A DNA stretch of 64,000 bases from Cucumis sativus. Taxonomy: Eukaryota; Streptophyta; Magnoliopsida; Cucurbitales; Cucurbitaceae. Positions 26,801 to 44,293 of this stretch are shown one piece after another. Position 1 is the stretch's first letter, and each line of letters opens with the position of its first letter. The notes below the pieces were generated by a model. It had not been told where the DNA came from, ran no database searches, and was given only the letters and a program-made list of their open reading frames with translations. Location: NCBI RefSeq assembly GCF_000004075.3, contig NC_026661.2, positions 18,814,307 through 18,878,306 on the forward strand, written 5' to 3'. The position numbers were made by a program, and so were the translations under genes.

Positions 26801-29800
26801 CTTTCCCACCATCGCAATTTTCACCTAAAAAAGACCAAAATATTAATTATCTATACACAATATAAGATGAGGCTGTAAGACCCCCAATTATCCATACTTA
26901 TAGGAGGAAGGGTAGAAAAGTAACTGCACAGGGAATTATTATGGAGAAATGATTGGAAGGACGTTCTGAGTGGTAGGGCCCACTGGGCTGAGGAATATGT
27001 GAGTCTATAAATAGGATTATTAGGTTGGAGTAGCTAGGGTATTTTTAACTTTTAGGAGGTAGGGCTACAGCAGCCACCAGGGTCTCTTAAAACCAAGAGG
27101 CTGGTATGATCTTTTCTGCATTTTTCCTTGTTGTTTCTTGTTATTTCTTTTCATCTTGTGAATCTGGATCATTTGGCTTTATATATAAATAAAGTAAACC
27201 AGAGTACCGCCTCTGTTTAAGCCATTTATACAGTCCTTTCAGTCTAAATTATTGTTAGTATCCTAACAGAGGCATACATAAACTACAGAATAAGTTAGAC
27301 TTACTGAATTTGTGAGATTATCATGAGTTGCAGCCAAATTTGTCCAGTCACGCAAATCAGGAGCTGCAGCAATTCTGGTACAGAACGTAAACATTTATTA
27401 GCAAAGTTAGCATGCATAGTCAGGTTACACTTTAGGCTGGCTTATATCCTAGACAGATACTAACATTTTCTTGAGCGTTACTATTTTTCTCCTGTGCTAC
27501 TTACAATAATGTCTTAATTAAAAGGGCAAAATACAATTTAATGGCTGGCTTCTAAAAGTGACCACTAGAATTCTTGGGAAGAATAAACTCCTTGAGTTGA
27601 TTTGTTCCCTCAAGTCTCTATCTAAAAATGTTACGACAGCTTTCTGAAAAAGAGATGAGGAATCTACCTGAGCAAGTTGAGTTGTTTAAGAATTGAAAGA
27701 TGAGCATTCTGGTTCTGTGGCAAACATAAACCCAAGAAACCGTAAGTGCAATTTCCAACAAGATGTAACTAAGCCAAAAACAGACAAAGACGTGATCACA
27801 TAATAAAAATATGCATATCCATAGATGCATACCATACATACATATATATATATATATGCATGCATGTGTGGAAGTGTGCATGTGTCTGATGCATGTATGT
27901 ATGGTTAACACCTACCCTGAGCAAGAGTGGAACGTGCCAGATGTTTGGAACATCATGGACATTGAGAATGTTACCAGCCTGAAAAAAATTCAAGAAAAGT
28001 AGGGTATTTAATAATCAATCATGAAAAAAAAAATCCATCCAGAAATAAATCTCAATTGACAACTCACTGGAACATGACAAAACTGTGAAAGCTTCTCCTT
28101 TGTATTGTCCAGTATAGGCTACAAAGAATCCAAAAAAGACATTACTACACCTTAAAATATCAAAACCATTGTAACGAATATGAAGGCCAAAATTTTAGTT
28201 ATCGTTGTATAAATATAAAGTGCAATTGGGGCATGGTCCAACAAATCATAGTAAACATACACAAAATAACTGCCGAATACAACAAGAAACAACAATACAT
28301 ATAATCAAATGAACAGTCTAGTGCATTTTAAAGCCTCTTGTAATTTGTATTTCTTTTACATGGGAGGGAGAATACAATCAAGCAACCAAAATTAAAGAAT
28401 GAAAGAGCATCCAAAGAATCCCACCACAGAGAGAGACTCCAAACAAACAAAATAAGCCATGAAGAATAATTACAAAAAGAATTTGACACTGCACCCAAAG
28501 AAACATAGAACCCCTGACAAGGAACCAAACATCACTATCATCCCTCTCCGCTCCTCTAAAGGTCCTATTGCTTCTCTATCTCAAATACCCCACAACAATC
28601 CACACAACCCAACTCGCCATAAAAGCCTACTCCTACCTTGAGATGGAGGATGGAGAAGGAACTCCCCAATCATCTCATTTGAAATCTATGAAGGCAAACT
28701 GAAAGCCAAACACCTCAAAAATATAACAAAATTATTGTTTGTATTTGTTGGTAGGAAAATGTACCTGAGCAGATCGACACGCCAGCAGATGTGGAGTTAA
28801 GCCTAAAGCTCTAAGTTCTCGAACACTGTGTTGTGTAGGCTTTGTTTTCTGTGTTTTAATACAGAGTGAAAATTACATTTGTCAAAAAAAGACAGAAAAT
28901 TTACAACCAGCCTTCATAACTGAGCATAGGACATATGCTTCATACAAACTATATATATATATATATATATAAATTTAAAAAAAAAAAAAAAAGAGGCAGA
29001 CTCTTACTTGCTCTCCAACGACTCCCAATACTGGCACTAAACTCACATGGATAAGGCAGAAGTTATCTGGACCTAAGAGTAAAAAGTGAAACAGTTGATA
29101 GCTATTGTTCATAAGAGCTTTGTCAAGAACCAGTGCGTAGAATCATGGACGACTAGCATCAAGAGCTTATCAAACATAGAGAAAAAGCTTACCAACTGAG
29201 AAGGAAAGTTGTCGCAAAGCTTCAATGAACGGCATTGATTCTATGTCACCTAAAAAAGACAGCTGAAATATTATTTCATGGAACGTACATTATCAAAATA
29301 ATATTAGGGAAAAGCTTCTGACAAATGTAACAATTAAGTTACCTACAGTCCCTCCTAATTCTATCACGCAAACATCTGCAGGGCCCTCTTGGCCATCCAC
29401 AGGAATGGTAGCGACTGACTCAATATGATTTTTAATGGCATCTGTGATGTGTGGAACCACCTGAGTTCAATGAAAATACAAAAATGGAAGGTCAAGAGTT
29501 GCATCAGTGCATGGGAAAGTGGCAGCAAGATAGAGATACATAGGAAGCATCACCTGAACGGTCTTCCCAAGGTAATCACCCCTTCGTTCCTTCTCAAGAA
29601 CAGACTGATAAAAATTGCATAGATTGAATCAATGAGCAAACTAGAACTTATCAAACATAAATATGCACTAGAAACAAAAATCATTTCAATAACCTGATAA
29701 ATTTTGCCTGTGGTAATATTGTTCTCTCTCGTCAACATTAAATCGAGGAATCGTTCATAGTTTCCCAAGTCTAAATCAACCTGAAACGAGAAATATAAAG

Positions 29801-30634
29801 CCAATCACACCCCCACTAAAACCGAAAGGTGAAATTTAATCAACCAATTTTCCACCATGGCTTAAAGGAAAACACAGTGTCATTTTTGTATGGCTGGAAT
29901 GGAAGATACCTCACCGCCATCATCAAGAACAAAAACTTCCCCGTGTTCAAAAGGAGACATGGTACCAGCATCCATATTCAAGTACGGATCTGAAAATTCA
30001 AACACAACAGAGCATTAAAAACCAACTCAGACACACGCAAGAAACCGTACCATTATCGCTTCTCCTATCAACTATAAAAGTTAAACAGACATGCATACCA
30101 TCGCCAGACCACTGAGAAATGATCGGGAAAACAAAAACAAAAACAAAAACAAAACTACGCTTTCTAAGAATAAAAAATAAAGTAGGTAAAATACTCGTTA
30201 TCAGCAAGCCAACATGAAGAACTAAGTAATCATAATCATAGAGTAAAAGAACAGAAGCATATGAAAATTTTCAAAAATCCGAAAAGAAACACTGCTGAAA
30301 ATCAAATAAATAGAATAAAAAACATGCAGAAGAAACCAAACAAGTTTACAGAGGAAAGGAAAGTCATAAAAAGCAACAACATTATAGAGGTGGAGGAAGG
30401 AAATGCAGCAGGAATCAAAAACCGCAGACGAAGAACAAAAGAACAGAGGATGAGATACATCGTAGTAAAATGAAAAAGAAGAAGCAAAAGAAGAAGTGAA
30501 AAGAAGAGAAGAGAACCGATTTTGATGGAGGTGACTCGTAAACCACAGGCTTTGAGGACAAGGCCAATACTGCTGGCGGTAACGCCTTTTCCGAGCCCAC
30601 TGACGACGCCGCCGGTAACTAGAACGTACTTCAT
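23895..30634 (-). CDS. CTP synthase (UTP-ammonia ligase), complete 22-exon gene
   Basis: Makes CTP from UTP, ATP and glutamine in the cytosol, the last step of de novo pyrimidine nucleotide synthesis. Exons in coding order: 30634-30517, 29989-29910, 29780-29694, 29604-29554, 29460-29343, 29249-29193, 29072-29008, 28848-28765, 28118-28068, 27978-27916, 27714-27668, 27374-27305, 26824-26762, 26458-26369, 26289-26251, 25695-25546, 25437-25360, 25261-25176, 24783-24735, 24655-24575, 24372-24279, 23959-23895. All junctions are GT-AG and keep phase, giving 1,686 nt and 561 residues, normal for the family. The start [17 protein letters not shown] carries the ATP-binding loop (8-17). The C-terminal class I glutamine amidotransferase domain has the nucleophile in GICLGMQ (C398) and the partner H525/E527 in FHPEF. 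Nothing looks broken. Plants have several paralogues; which one this is cannot be told. Confidence 0.95.
26874..27268 (+). mobile_element. Solo LTR with 5-bp target-site duplication inside CTP synthase intron 12
   Basis: The 395-bp element begins TGTAAGACCCCC and ends GTATCCTAACA (5'-TG...CA-3'). It is flanked on both sides by the identical 5-mer GAGGC (26869-26873 and 27269-27273), the signature of retroviral-type integration. Inside are a TATA-like TCTATAAATAGG near 27003 and an AATAAAG polyadenylation-like signal near 27187, in the right order for an LTR read on the + strand, opposite to the host gene. No second LTR, primer-binding site or internal region is present, so it is a product of LTR-LTR recombination. 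The superfamily (Copia, Gypsy or TRIM) cannot be decided from an LTR alone. Confidence 0.8.
28950..28971. repeat. (AT)n microsatellite in a CTP synthase intron
   Basis: Alternating AT run of about 22 bases in the intron between exons 7 and 8, followed after TTTAAATTT-like sequence by a poly(A) run. Confidence 0.9.
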
Positions 30635-30745
30635 TGTGTAGAAGAAGAAAAAGAGTTGGCGCTTATGTGTAAAGCGGGAAAGGTTGAAGAAGAAGAGGAA
30701 GAGGAAGGAGAAGATGGTGGGAGGTTCGGCTTTGTTTGTTACCAG

Positions 30746-30753
30746 CTTTTATA
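30746..30753 (-). promoter_or_regulatory. TATA box of the CTP synthase gene
   Basis: TATAAAAG on the minus strand, 112 bases upstream of the ATG; the leader between them is purine/pyrimidine-skewed (GAAGAAG-rich on the + strand), as in many plant 5' UTRs. Confidence 0.5.
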
Positions 30754-33700
30754 CTAAACCTAGAAAGAGAGACCGAAGTAAAAAGGGGTTTTGACTATTA
30801 GTCTGGACTGGACTCCCTCTCAAACTATAACCATTTTAATTTCTTTTCTACCCATTGCTCTTTTTTCTACTTCTAAATTTAACCCCTCAATTTTGAATAT
30901 ATTCATCTACCCTTAAATCAATTAATACTAAATATTCATCCAAATATCTTCCATACTATAACTTACTTTGGGATAAGAGGTAAGAGCAAATTTTGTCACT
31001 TACGTGAATATTTGTCGGTATTTCATCCATGTATATTCATATTTGTTCTAATTCACAACCAAACGTAGGTTTTTTTAACATTTTAATTCATGATTAACTA
31101 TAGAAAAGGTGATTGAGCTTATAACTTCTCTAGATGAAAATCGTGTCGATATTACTAAATCAAACTTGTTTTTCTTAGTTAAATGCAACTTTTTTTATTT
31201 TTTTTAAACATCTTGTAAGAATATATATTAAACATTTTTATCCTCTTGCAATTCAAGCTCAACCAACTTTAAATATATTTATTTCAAAAAGCAACACTCT
31301 ATCTTCCAATTACTAAACTTTGTATTTTTCTTTTCAACTTTAGCAATTATTTAATATTTTGAACATTACAAGCCATGCACATCACAAATAATATAAAATT
31401 AGTTTACTAGAACACTTTCAAATGTTTAGAGATTTTACAAATGAACACCAGATAAAAGTGTCTAAGATATATTTTGTGATGTTGAATTTCAAAAGTAAAA
31501 AAGAAAAAAATTAAATAGAATATTGTCGGTGATAACTTGTTTATTATTTATAGAAATTCCTCAATTTGAAAAAACAATAACAAAAAAGGTGTAATAAGAT
31601 CTACAAATGTAGGTTAACTTTTAACTAACAATCTTCGTCGTGATCTTTGATATCTGGAAGCATGTTCAATTTTTCTCATGGGTCGTATTCACATAATTAA
31701 GGCATTTGTTATGTTCGAATAGCATATCCCTAAATATTATTTAATTAATATGGGACTATTGTCTTAGTTGATGATGATGTGTGTGTATTGGAAGAGAATG
31801 ATGTCATTTAGTTTAGTGAGCTATGTTTTTACTAGTGATTCATTTTTTAGTGGATCACATTTGATAAATCTGTTTTTGTTGTTATTACTTGTTGGATGTA
31901 AGATATCATTATGCTTTTATATGATTAGTGGATACTCATTGTTATGTGTATCTCATTACCTTTTAATCATAGAATATAAAAATGGATAGCCTCCACATGT
32001 GTGTCCCCATTTGCAAACAAGTTAAAGAGAAAAACAACATCAACAAAATCTCCTCAAATAGAGTTTGACAAAAAAAATATCAAATGAAAACAAACAATGA
32101 GTGTTGTTATAAAAAAAATTTGATAGAGACAATTAATTTGTAAAACGTTAGACAATTGAATGATCATTGTGTAAAAGAGTTCACTCTTTACATTAGTATA
32201 GTACTTAGTCACAAGTTCTCCGACAATCAAGTTAGTAAGGATTTTGGTAGAAAACTAGTTAGAAAATAGAGAATTCGAACTAATTTTAGTATACTTAAAG
32301 TGTATTGTGTTTTTTTTACGTAGAGATTAGCTTTTTACCTGTTACTCGACTCATTAATCCCTTAAGTCATTAACCGGTGTGACTAATTTAATTTGATTAC
32401 TATAAACTGTGAGATTACATTATTGACATATCCTTATCTATATAGTTAGTCTAGAAGGTGAACATGTAGGCATTATTTGTCCCTCGATGATCAACCATTT
32501 GGGTTGGTCTTGATAACTTCTATGGCCAATTTGACCTTTATCGTTTTGTTGATCTCTTGAACCTTTGTGGTGAGTCTATTAGTCAACTTTCATCTTTAAC
32601 CAAAAGAATCGTTTTTCTTAGAATGATTGTATCATCGTCTTAAAACTATATACTTGGTCATATTTTTTACTCATATTAGTTTGTTTTTTTTACTGTCTCG
32701 ATATGTTCTCTAAAAAAAAATGACTTTAAGGATAATTAGTAAAATTGATGGTATCTTTCCAAAAAAAAAAAAAAGGTAAAAGGGAAACAATTTTGGTATG
32801 AAGTATTAATTGATTCAAGTGACTAAATTTGGGGGTATAAATTGACCTTCCTTGAATCTTTAAGAAAGTGATTAATGAGTTGTACTACTTCACATGCATT
32901 CTCTATTTTGAGCCTTAAAAGTTTGGTCAATCATCCCTACTATATAATTCCAAATAACAAGATAAAATCAATCTCTGATGATATTTGAAAAAAAAAATCT
33001 ATATGTTTTTTAATCATACTCTATAAATAAAACCATTTTACTTGTATATAATATAATCCATATAAACATAAAAATGAAATAGTACCTACCTCATCAACGA
33101 AAAAGTCTCTTACATACAAAAACCTATTATGAGACAATTAGAATAGAGTAATGGACAAACTAAACCTATTTTAACGATAACTCACATCATATCCTATCCT
33201 TAAAGTAGAAAGTTCAATTCTTCATTTCTATCGTTGTTGTGTAAAAAAACTAGAAAAGAGTAAGACATAAAAGAAAATGTTACCCGTTAAATAAAAAAAA
33301 ATTGAATAGTTAGTAATAAGAAAGAATATTATAACTATTTTTTCGAAAAGATAACTCTATTCAATCAACAAGGGGACCTCAAGGCAAAAGCACATGGACA
33401 AATGAAACTCAACAATGGATCTGTATAACAACCTTATTGAAAGAACAAGATTTTGAGATTTTATACTAAAAAAGATCTACCAAAACAATAGGGAATCAAC
33501 TCCTAAGATAGGCTAGCTTACAAATTACTTAAATCTTCAAATAAATCACGAACAAAGATAAAGTTGGCTCCCATTAACTTCTGAACTCCAAACAATTCAA
33601 CTAGCATAAAGATGTGTTAACAACAAATAGGGTTTGAACTCGTTTATTTCAAGAGTTGTAACGACCTTCCAAATTTATAACCATAGTAGGTTATTATATA

Positions 33701-36700
33701 TAGGCAACTTACAACACAAATAAATAGTCTTTGTAATCTCCCGTGCATGTGTAAATAAATCTTTTACTTGAAGTAATCTAGACGGTAGTTTTCTAAATTT
33801 TGTGCTTGATTTGTCCTGGGTTGAAGTTTGAGATAAATTTGAGTTTATTGTTCAATTAGTACAACTTTGTTTTATTGGATAACATTCAACACGTGAATAA
33901 GATGTTTTTGTTTATAGCATCCACATTTAGAATAAATGCACCATAACTAGAGAGTTATGTTCATATTGGTGAGTAATAATTTTTTTATTAACAAAGTTGG
34001 CTAGCTTTCTTTTCTTAATTTATTTCCTTTCTTTTACTACGTTGAAACTTGTAACTTAACAATGCTACTCCCCTATATATCTTACAAAAATGAGATTTGG
34101 GAAGCTCTTAACACATTTATACTTCTTATCTAAGTGTTTGATCACAAGTTGTCACACAACAAATTATTTCTTTACACAATGTATTTTTTAAGAAAATGTT
34201 TATATATTTCTTTCTATGATTGAAAATAATGCTTAGAAATTGTCGTAGTCAATAATGCATCAACGTATATCTTGCCCTTGTTGATATTATAAAAGATTGA
34301 TAAATTGGTAGAAGAATATGAAACTTTTATACTTCTAATATTCCTTTGTTGCTATATATTATTGAAGTTTCCAAAAAAGAAAAGAGAAACACGCACACGC
34401 ACAAACTTACGTGGGGAAGCTTTTGGTACTAAAAGAAAAATCCATAAGCTTTGAAAATGAAAGGCACCCCTTCAAAGAGAATAATAATCACTTTAGCATA
34501 TTAGGTTTGACCTTTAATTTTATAGCAACAACCCATAACTCGTCTTAATACATTTATTTTAATACATATAGAAAATTATATTAGAATTTATAAAAGTCTT
34601 TAAAGTCAAACATGAATATAGTTCAACTGACATTGTGTTTGTACGATTGACATTTTGTTTGTACTATCAATCTCGAAATTAAAGATTTCAATTCCTCCAC
34701 TAGCTTTAATTACAGTACCTTTAGGGAAAAAATAGTCTTTGACATCGCGTTGATATCAAAATCTAGTATTAATTGTGAATCTATAATTCTCGAAATATCA
34801 AATTGAACAACCACCCCACAAAATAGAAGAAGGATGCAATGCTTGGGTTACATACACACCAACGATCAAGTTAGTTATCTCTTTAGAGCGCGTAAAGTAG
34901 AGAGTTTATGATGTATTTCAACATATATAAATCCCAGTTGTTGTGTGTCAATTCGCTTATATAAGACTGTGTTTTGTAACGGTTATCATTAAATAACTAT
35001 TCAAGTCAATAATAAGGTCATTACAACTTAATGTAAATTCACTAGTGATCAACATAAATATTACATCCATATGGTCAATCTTCTCCAAACTCTATTATCT
35101 TTGTCCTCTATACTAAGAGAATATAGTTGTATGGTTGATCTTACGGGTCATTCTCCACTCTTAGCCAAATAAACTTGGGGCTCGATAGAGTCGGTCATCA
35201 CACATAACACATTTCCTAATTCAAATAGTTATTTTATTTTAAAAAATTGAATGGTTATAATTATTTAAGAGAAAGATAAAACACGAATCTTTTATATTTT
35301 AAAAAGAAAATAATGTGATTTCCATTCAAACATATTTATTTTATTAAATTGTATGTCGTGTTTTATATATGTGGTATAGATCACCCACACATATGAAAGA
35401 ATATATCACTTTATCATATAACTATTTTAACTCAAATACTTAATTATAGTAAGACAAAAAGACCATGATTATCCACTCAAACGTATATATATAATTTAAA
35501 TTGATTATAGGATTTGAAACATAGGCAAATCCACACTTAATGATTCATACCCATAACTGAATGATTTTACAATATATATAGTATTGATCAGAAAAGGTCA
35601 TGTAATTAAATATAGAAATGTAAGCAAAATATTGGGTGAGAATAGACTTCACTTGAATAATGGTTGTATTTAAAAAACATATTAAAGAATTGAAGGATAT
35701 TGGGTTTGTGGTTTAAGTGTTAAGTCAACAGGAAGCCTTTTATACAAAGCAACTTTGAACATATGAAAGGTAGATTAGATATATGCTTGAATTTAATTAA
35801 TGTGAAGTTTCTTTTCTTTCTTGCTTTTTATATTTATTATTAAAAGTAAAATAACAATATAATAACAAAGTGCCATTAATCAAGGAATCTATAAATTAAT
35901 AAGAAACTATATAAATGATCAAATGATAGTAGTAATTAATTGGGCAGATATTTGGCTTTGACATATTCTATATATAATCAAGGAGTGTGAAAAGGCCAAA
36001 AATAATATTATCCCAAAGTGCTTTTAACTCCTAGTATTTGTCAGCAACTAAAAGTAATAATAAATTTAGCTAATTAGGACATGCTTGAATTGATAAGGAA
36101 AAAAAAATATCTTCAACATATATTTAAAAAGTGCTTCAAAAACTATTTTGTGTGTAATTGTTAAACATTTTAGTTTTGACAAAAAGGGTTTTTCTTTTTC
36201 TTTTTTAAATTAAACAAAACGTGCTTTTATCATCTATAAGCTTCAAGGTGTGTGTTGTATCTATTTTGATCTATAAACTTTCAATTATGCCTTTGATAGA
36301 TTTTTTGAAATTTTTAAAGCTTAAAGATCTATTAGATACAAAACGAAAAAGAGAGGTTGTCTGATGAAATTTTCGAAAAAAATTAATTCATTGAATAAAC
36401 TTTTTACTTGTATTGATTCTAGTATAGTATAATGAGTATAATTTCTAGTAAACAACTCGTGTTTTTCTCTTGAAAATAAACTTGTTTCAATGGTTTTACA
36501 CCTTACTCTTCGACCTAGACTTGACTCAAAGAGTTTTCAATTTGTTTTCAAAGCTATAGTTCTTGGGGTTAGACGTTATCTAATCTTCAAAACTTTAGAA
36601 GAGTTATATTCTTCGAAGCTTTACAACTTTAATTTTCAAGTTTTCAAAGCCTCACGAGAGTTATATTTTCCAAGTTTTAAATCTTGAGCTTCAAGGTTTC

Positions 36701-38109
36701 AACCTCCAATCCTTTCAAGTTTTCCGATATAAAGAGGAAGAGGTAATGCATCTATTTAGAGAGGTTTTCCATGGGCGGCATCTTAGGCTTGGTTAAAATT
36801 GGTTGTGGCCTAGTCTTTTCTTTGGACTTTGGACTAGAGTGACTTTAATTATTCGATCCAATTCAATATATATAATTTCAAGCTCAATTGGATCTCGTGT
36901 CAAATTTATCAACCCCGACCCAAGCTTAATCATCGTTTATTTTGATCTAATTGTCAAAAAAAAAAAAGTAGACATGTGACTTAGTTTACCATTAATTTAT
37001 CTTCAAATGTTAACATTCGATTACAATCATTTTTTATTAATCATATCTAATAAATTTTGGCATTCGTCTTTTAACATATTTTGATCGAACAAAATTTCTC
37101 ATTTTAAAGAGGCACGACTTTAAAAGTTAAAGATTAATCTTACAAATTGCAAATTGACTATTATTTTATCGAATCAAATTCTTAATATTATACTTTTTCT
37201 TAAAGAAAATATCATGATCGATTTAGATTGATCTTCTAAAAGTTTAAAATATATATATTTTTAATATTAAACATAAAAAGTCAATCCAAAAAAGTATTTC
37301 TATCTTATTAAAGTTTGATAAGACGAGTAGTTTAGATCCATCAAATTAATTAAAGATATTAAGAATCCATTTGAAAGAAGAGAACTTTAGTTAAAAAGGT
37401 TCGATTTGGATGTGGATCAAAGCACAATAGTCCAAGCTTATTGGTGTGGTGACTTTGTAATATACCTCTAAATACCAAATAATATTTCATTTAAGTATTG
37501 AGATTATTATATTCTATCACAATGAATAATGTTAAGAAAATGACACTTATTTATTTAGTAGACTTTGACAGTATCTTTCGGTTCTATATATTTATTCTTC
37601 TTGTTTTAAGTCCTCCACAATAATGTTGTGTGCTCCAATATTATTCCTAAATACTTATTCTTATTTATGGCAATTATACTTAGCCTCAAACTTGATACTA
37701 ACTACATTTAATATGGATATTTAAAATATCAATCACACTTTTGTGTTGGGGGTCCAATTTTATAGAAAGCATCAATAAAATATTGGATGCTGATGAATGT
37801 AATGTTCCTTGAGGTAAAATATAAGTTTGTTGATGTCCACTTAGCCCTCAAAGGTTTGTCTCTTGCTTAACTTGAAATCAACCAAAGGTTAATGGTAATT
37901 AAGTACTAATGTGAATGTTGATTATTTTGATGATGTTATTGATGTGTTAATTCTATCTAGTTGCTTCACAAACCAATTACAAAATTAATTTTAAGAAAAG
38001 TTAAAACGATATATTTAACACATCATGCGTTAACATGAACTTACCTCTAGCCATAATTATTGCTTTATTCTCAATTGTTATTTTGGAATATCATACTACA
38101 TTAACTAAA

Positions 38110-38610
38110 TAGACATTATCGGACAAAATATTTTACCATAGTTTACATTGTACACACAATGGCAACTTTGTTGCTAACTCTTCTGTACAACATTATTTTC
38201 GATGACAAAACATAGAGCAACTTTGTTGCTAATTATTTTACATTGTTTTCGATGACAAAACATAGAACAAAATATTTTATCATAGTTTACATTGTAGACT
38301 TTGTTGGTAATTTTTTATATAACCATCATTTGTACTCGTATTTGCAACTTTGTTGCCGATTTTTTATATAAAATCATTTTCGATTCATATTGGACAATGA
38401 CTTTGTTGCTAATTTTTATATATTATCATTCTTGATTCACCCTCAAGTCCACATTACGTTAGAGGGACTATTTTACCATAGTTTACATCATACCCACCTC
38501 AGTAACTTCATTTTCAATTCGGAATATTTACCATCCATAGTTTATATTGTACCACATTAGTGACTTTGTAGCTTATTCCATATATAATCATTTTTTATTC
38601 AGACTCATGT
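38110..38610. repeat. Degenerate interspersed repeat array
   Basis: Two words alternate along 500 bases: a CAACTTTGTTGCTAATTTTTTATA...ATTTTCGATT type unit (six diverged copies, for example near 38162, 38219, 38300, 38344, 38399) and a TTTTACCATAGTTTACATTGTA type unit (near 38133, 38276, 38472, 38536). Copies are too diverged to define one exact period. It lies about 300 bases beyond the 3' end of the PDI coding sequence. Confidence 0.6.
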
Positions 38611-38916
38611 CAACAATGAATCCAGGAAGATTTGTAAGAAAAGTGATGTGTGAATGAAAATTTAATACTCTAATAGCCACTATCAATGGGAAAAGAAGTG
38701 ATATGTGAAGGAAAACAGAAGACTATTCAATAAACTGGGAGCAAGAAGAAAACTACAAAATATAATAAGCCACGTGAGAGCGAGTTCCTTTGTAAATAAA
38801 ACTCGGACAATATAAGATCAAGATCATAATGTACCTATGCCTACTAGCCGTAAATGGAAGAAAAAGAAAAAGAAAAAGTTTGGCCAAGAACCACCACGCC
38901 ACCAATTGCCTTCAAA

Positions 38917-42737
<3,821 letters not shown>

Positions 42738-42987
42738 TGTTACGATACTTCAGAGCTTCGAGGGAAAAATCGGAACTAAATATTGTAAATATCGGGAAAT
42801 CGGCCGCCGATTGAAGCAGGTAAAGTTTGACTAAGAATTACTAGTCTGTGGAATGCGACTTATTCTCACCCTACGATATTCCAATGGACTGTTGCTTTGT
42901 TCCGATGGCGTATGCTGATTGGATCCTTTTGGAGATTTACGATTCCTTATTGTGGGGAATTCTTCGCTTCATTTTCGCCTAAAGTAT

Positions 42988-43008
42988 TGACGTGTTTTCT
43001 TGACGTGG
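42988..43008 (+). promoter_or_regulatory. Paired TGACGTG / TGACGTGG elements (UPRE-like) upstream of the PDI gene
   Basis: TGACGTG at 42988-42994 and TGACGTGG at 43001-43008, 13 bases apart, 250-270 bases upstream of the PDI start codon. TGACGTGG and its complement CCACGTCA are the core bound by ER-stress bZIP factors (bZIP60/bZIP28 in Arabidopsis) and also resemble general ACGT boxes, so ABA-type bZIPs are an alternative. Confidence 0.55.
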
Positions 43009-43084
43009 CGGACTGTGAGAGGTTAGAGTACGTTGAGATCCAGATTTGTATTTTCTGAGTACGCTTTTCTTTTTTGTAATTCAT

Positions 43085-43143
43085 TGGGCCTTGGGTTGGA
43101 AACCTGCATGTGGGCCTTCTTCAGCCCATCTGATCCCGGCCCA
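43085..43143. promoter_or_regulatory. Cluster of four site II (TGGGCY) motifs
   Basis: TGGGCC at 43085-43090 and 43111-43116, and the reverse-orientation forms AGCCCA at 43123-43128 and GGCCCA at 43138-43143, all within 59 bases. Such clusters are TCP-bound and typical of genes expressed in growing cells. This one sits between the two divergently transcribed ER genes. Confidence 0.6.
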
Positions 43144-44293
43144 ATTTACATTTGAGCTTTGTTGTTTACGTTGCTCACGGTTTGGTCCGGTCCAACTTTG
43201 AACAAACCATTGATCGAACTAAATAGACCAATTGTTTAAAATGGTTGAACCGGACATCCTCTATTTTGGTTTTCTAATCCTAACAAATAGGCCATTAAGA
43301 ATAACTTGACAACATGACTTGGGTTTGATTTGGTTTAGTTTGGACTATATTTTTCTTTTAGTAATCCAATATCTTTGCAACGGACGTATAGGAAAGTTTT
43401 GTCATATTCTCTTGGGTAGTAAAGTCAAGAAACAATAGTGTGAAGATTTGCACCCTATTATGCAGTATAGAATCGGTGTTGAAGAAAGTCACAAATTGAC
43501 TCCAAAGTTTAATTTTTTAGAGAAATACATATTCGATGTAATATATAAACACTTCCCATCATCAGATTTAAATATAAAGAAGACCCAACTAATTAAAAAA
43601 AGTTTAAAAGTTTTCCTATTATATATTTTAGTCTCTATTGTTCGAAAAAAACCATTGTTTAATATATGGTTTGATAAAACATCACATACACATATATATA
43701 GCCTTCACAATTTGATACCGTTCATAAATAGTCCCACAAACTAGACACATTTTACGATTTTATAAAACCAAAATAACTAAATCATAGTTATAAATTATAC
43801 ATGCTAAATTCTATTTTTTTTACCACGACCACCGATTTTGTAACTTAACCTAAAAAACTATATAACTATTATGTTATATTATTAAATAATTTATAATAGA
43901 CGTGTAATACATATTATATTAAAACATATCATAATATAATATATTGTATTTCTAACTTGTTTTACTTAAAAACTAATTTACACCATTCAAATTGAAAAGT
44001 TAAAATCAATTTTCATAAACAAAATTTAAACTATCTACCACGAACTAAAGAAAGAATCGATTTTGTTGCAAATAGAGGCTAAAATATTTGGTTGATTTTA
44101 ACAAAACCATAAAGCACAAGACAAAAGTACTTATTTTGTGTTAAGTATGGTTTTAATTAAATAGTAAATTTAACATAGTCTTTTTTTTTTCCATTTTTTA
44201 CATGTTCATATAATTTTATTTTTTTAGTATTCCGTGACACAACAAAAGAACACGTTATTCTTCCCATAGGTCAGGGGCAAAAGTAAAGTCTTA

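Larger units (their letters stand above)
30635..38916. other. AT-rich intergenic region between CTP synthase and PDI genes
   Basis: Starts with the CTP synthase leader and promoter. Apart from a degenerate repeat array at about 38110-38610 and a run of GTTTTCAAAG/GAGTTATATT-type words at about 36480-36720 that may be old transposon sequence, I see no supported gene. Open stretches such as 31768-31989 and 36490-36687 have no family resemblance. Confidence 0.6.

Noticed and set aside
27831-27905. Hairpin with 13-bp perfect arms in a CTP synthase intron, considered as a small-RNA precursor
   Set aside because: The arms are simple CATA/TGTA repeats around an (AT)n loop, best explained as microsatellite sequence.
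31768-31989. Hydrophobic open frame of 73 codons
   Set aside because: No recognisable family, no promoter features, and composition expected of T-rich DNA.
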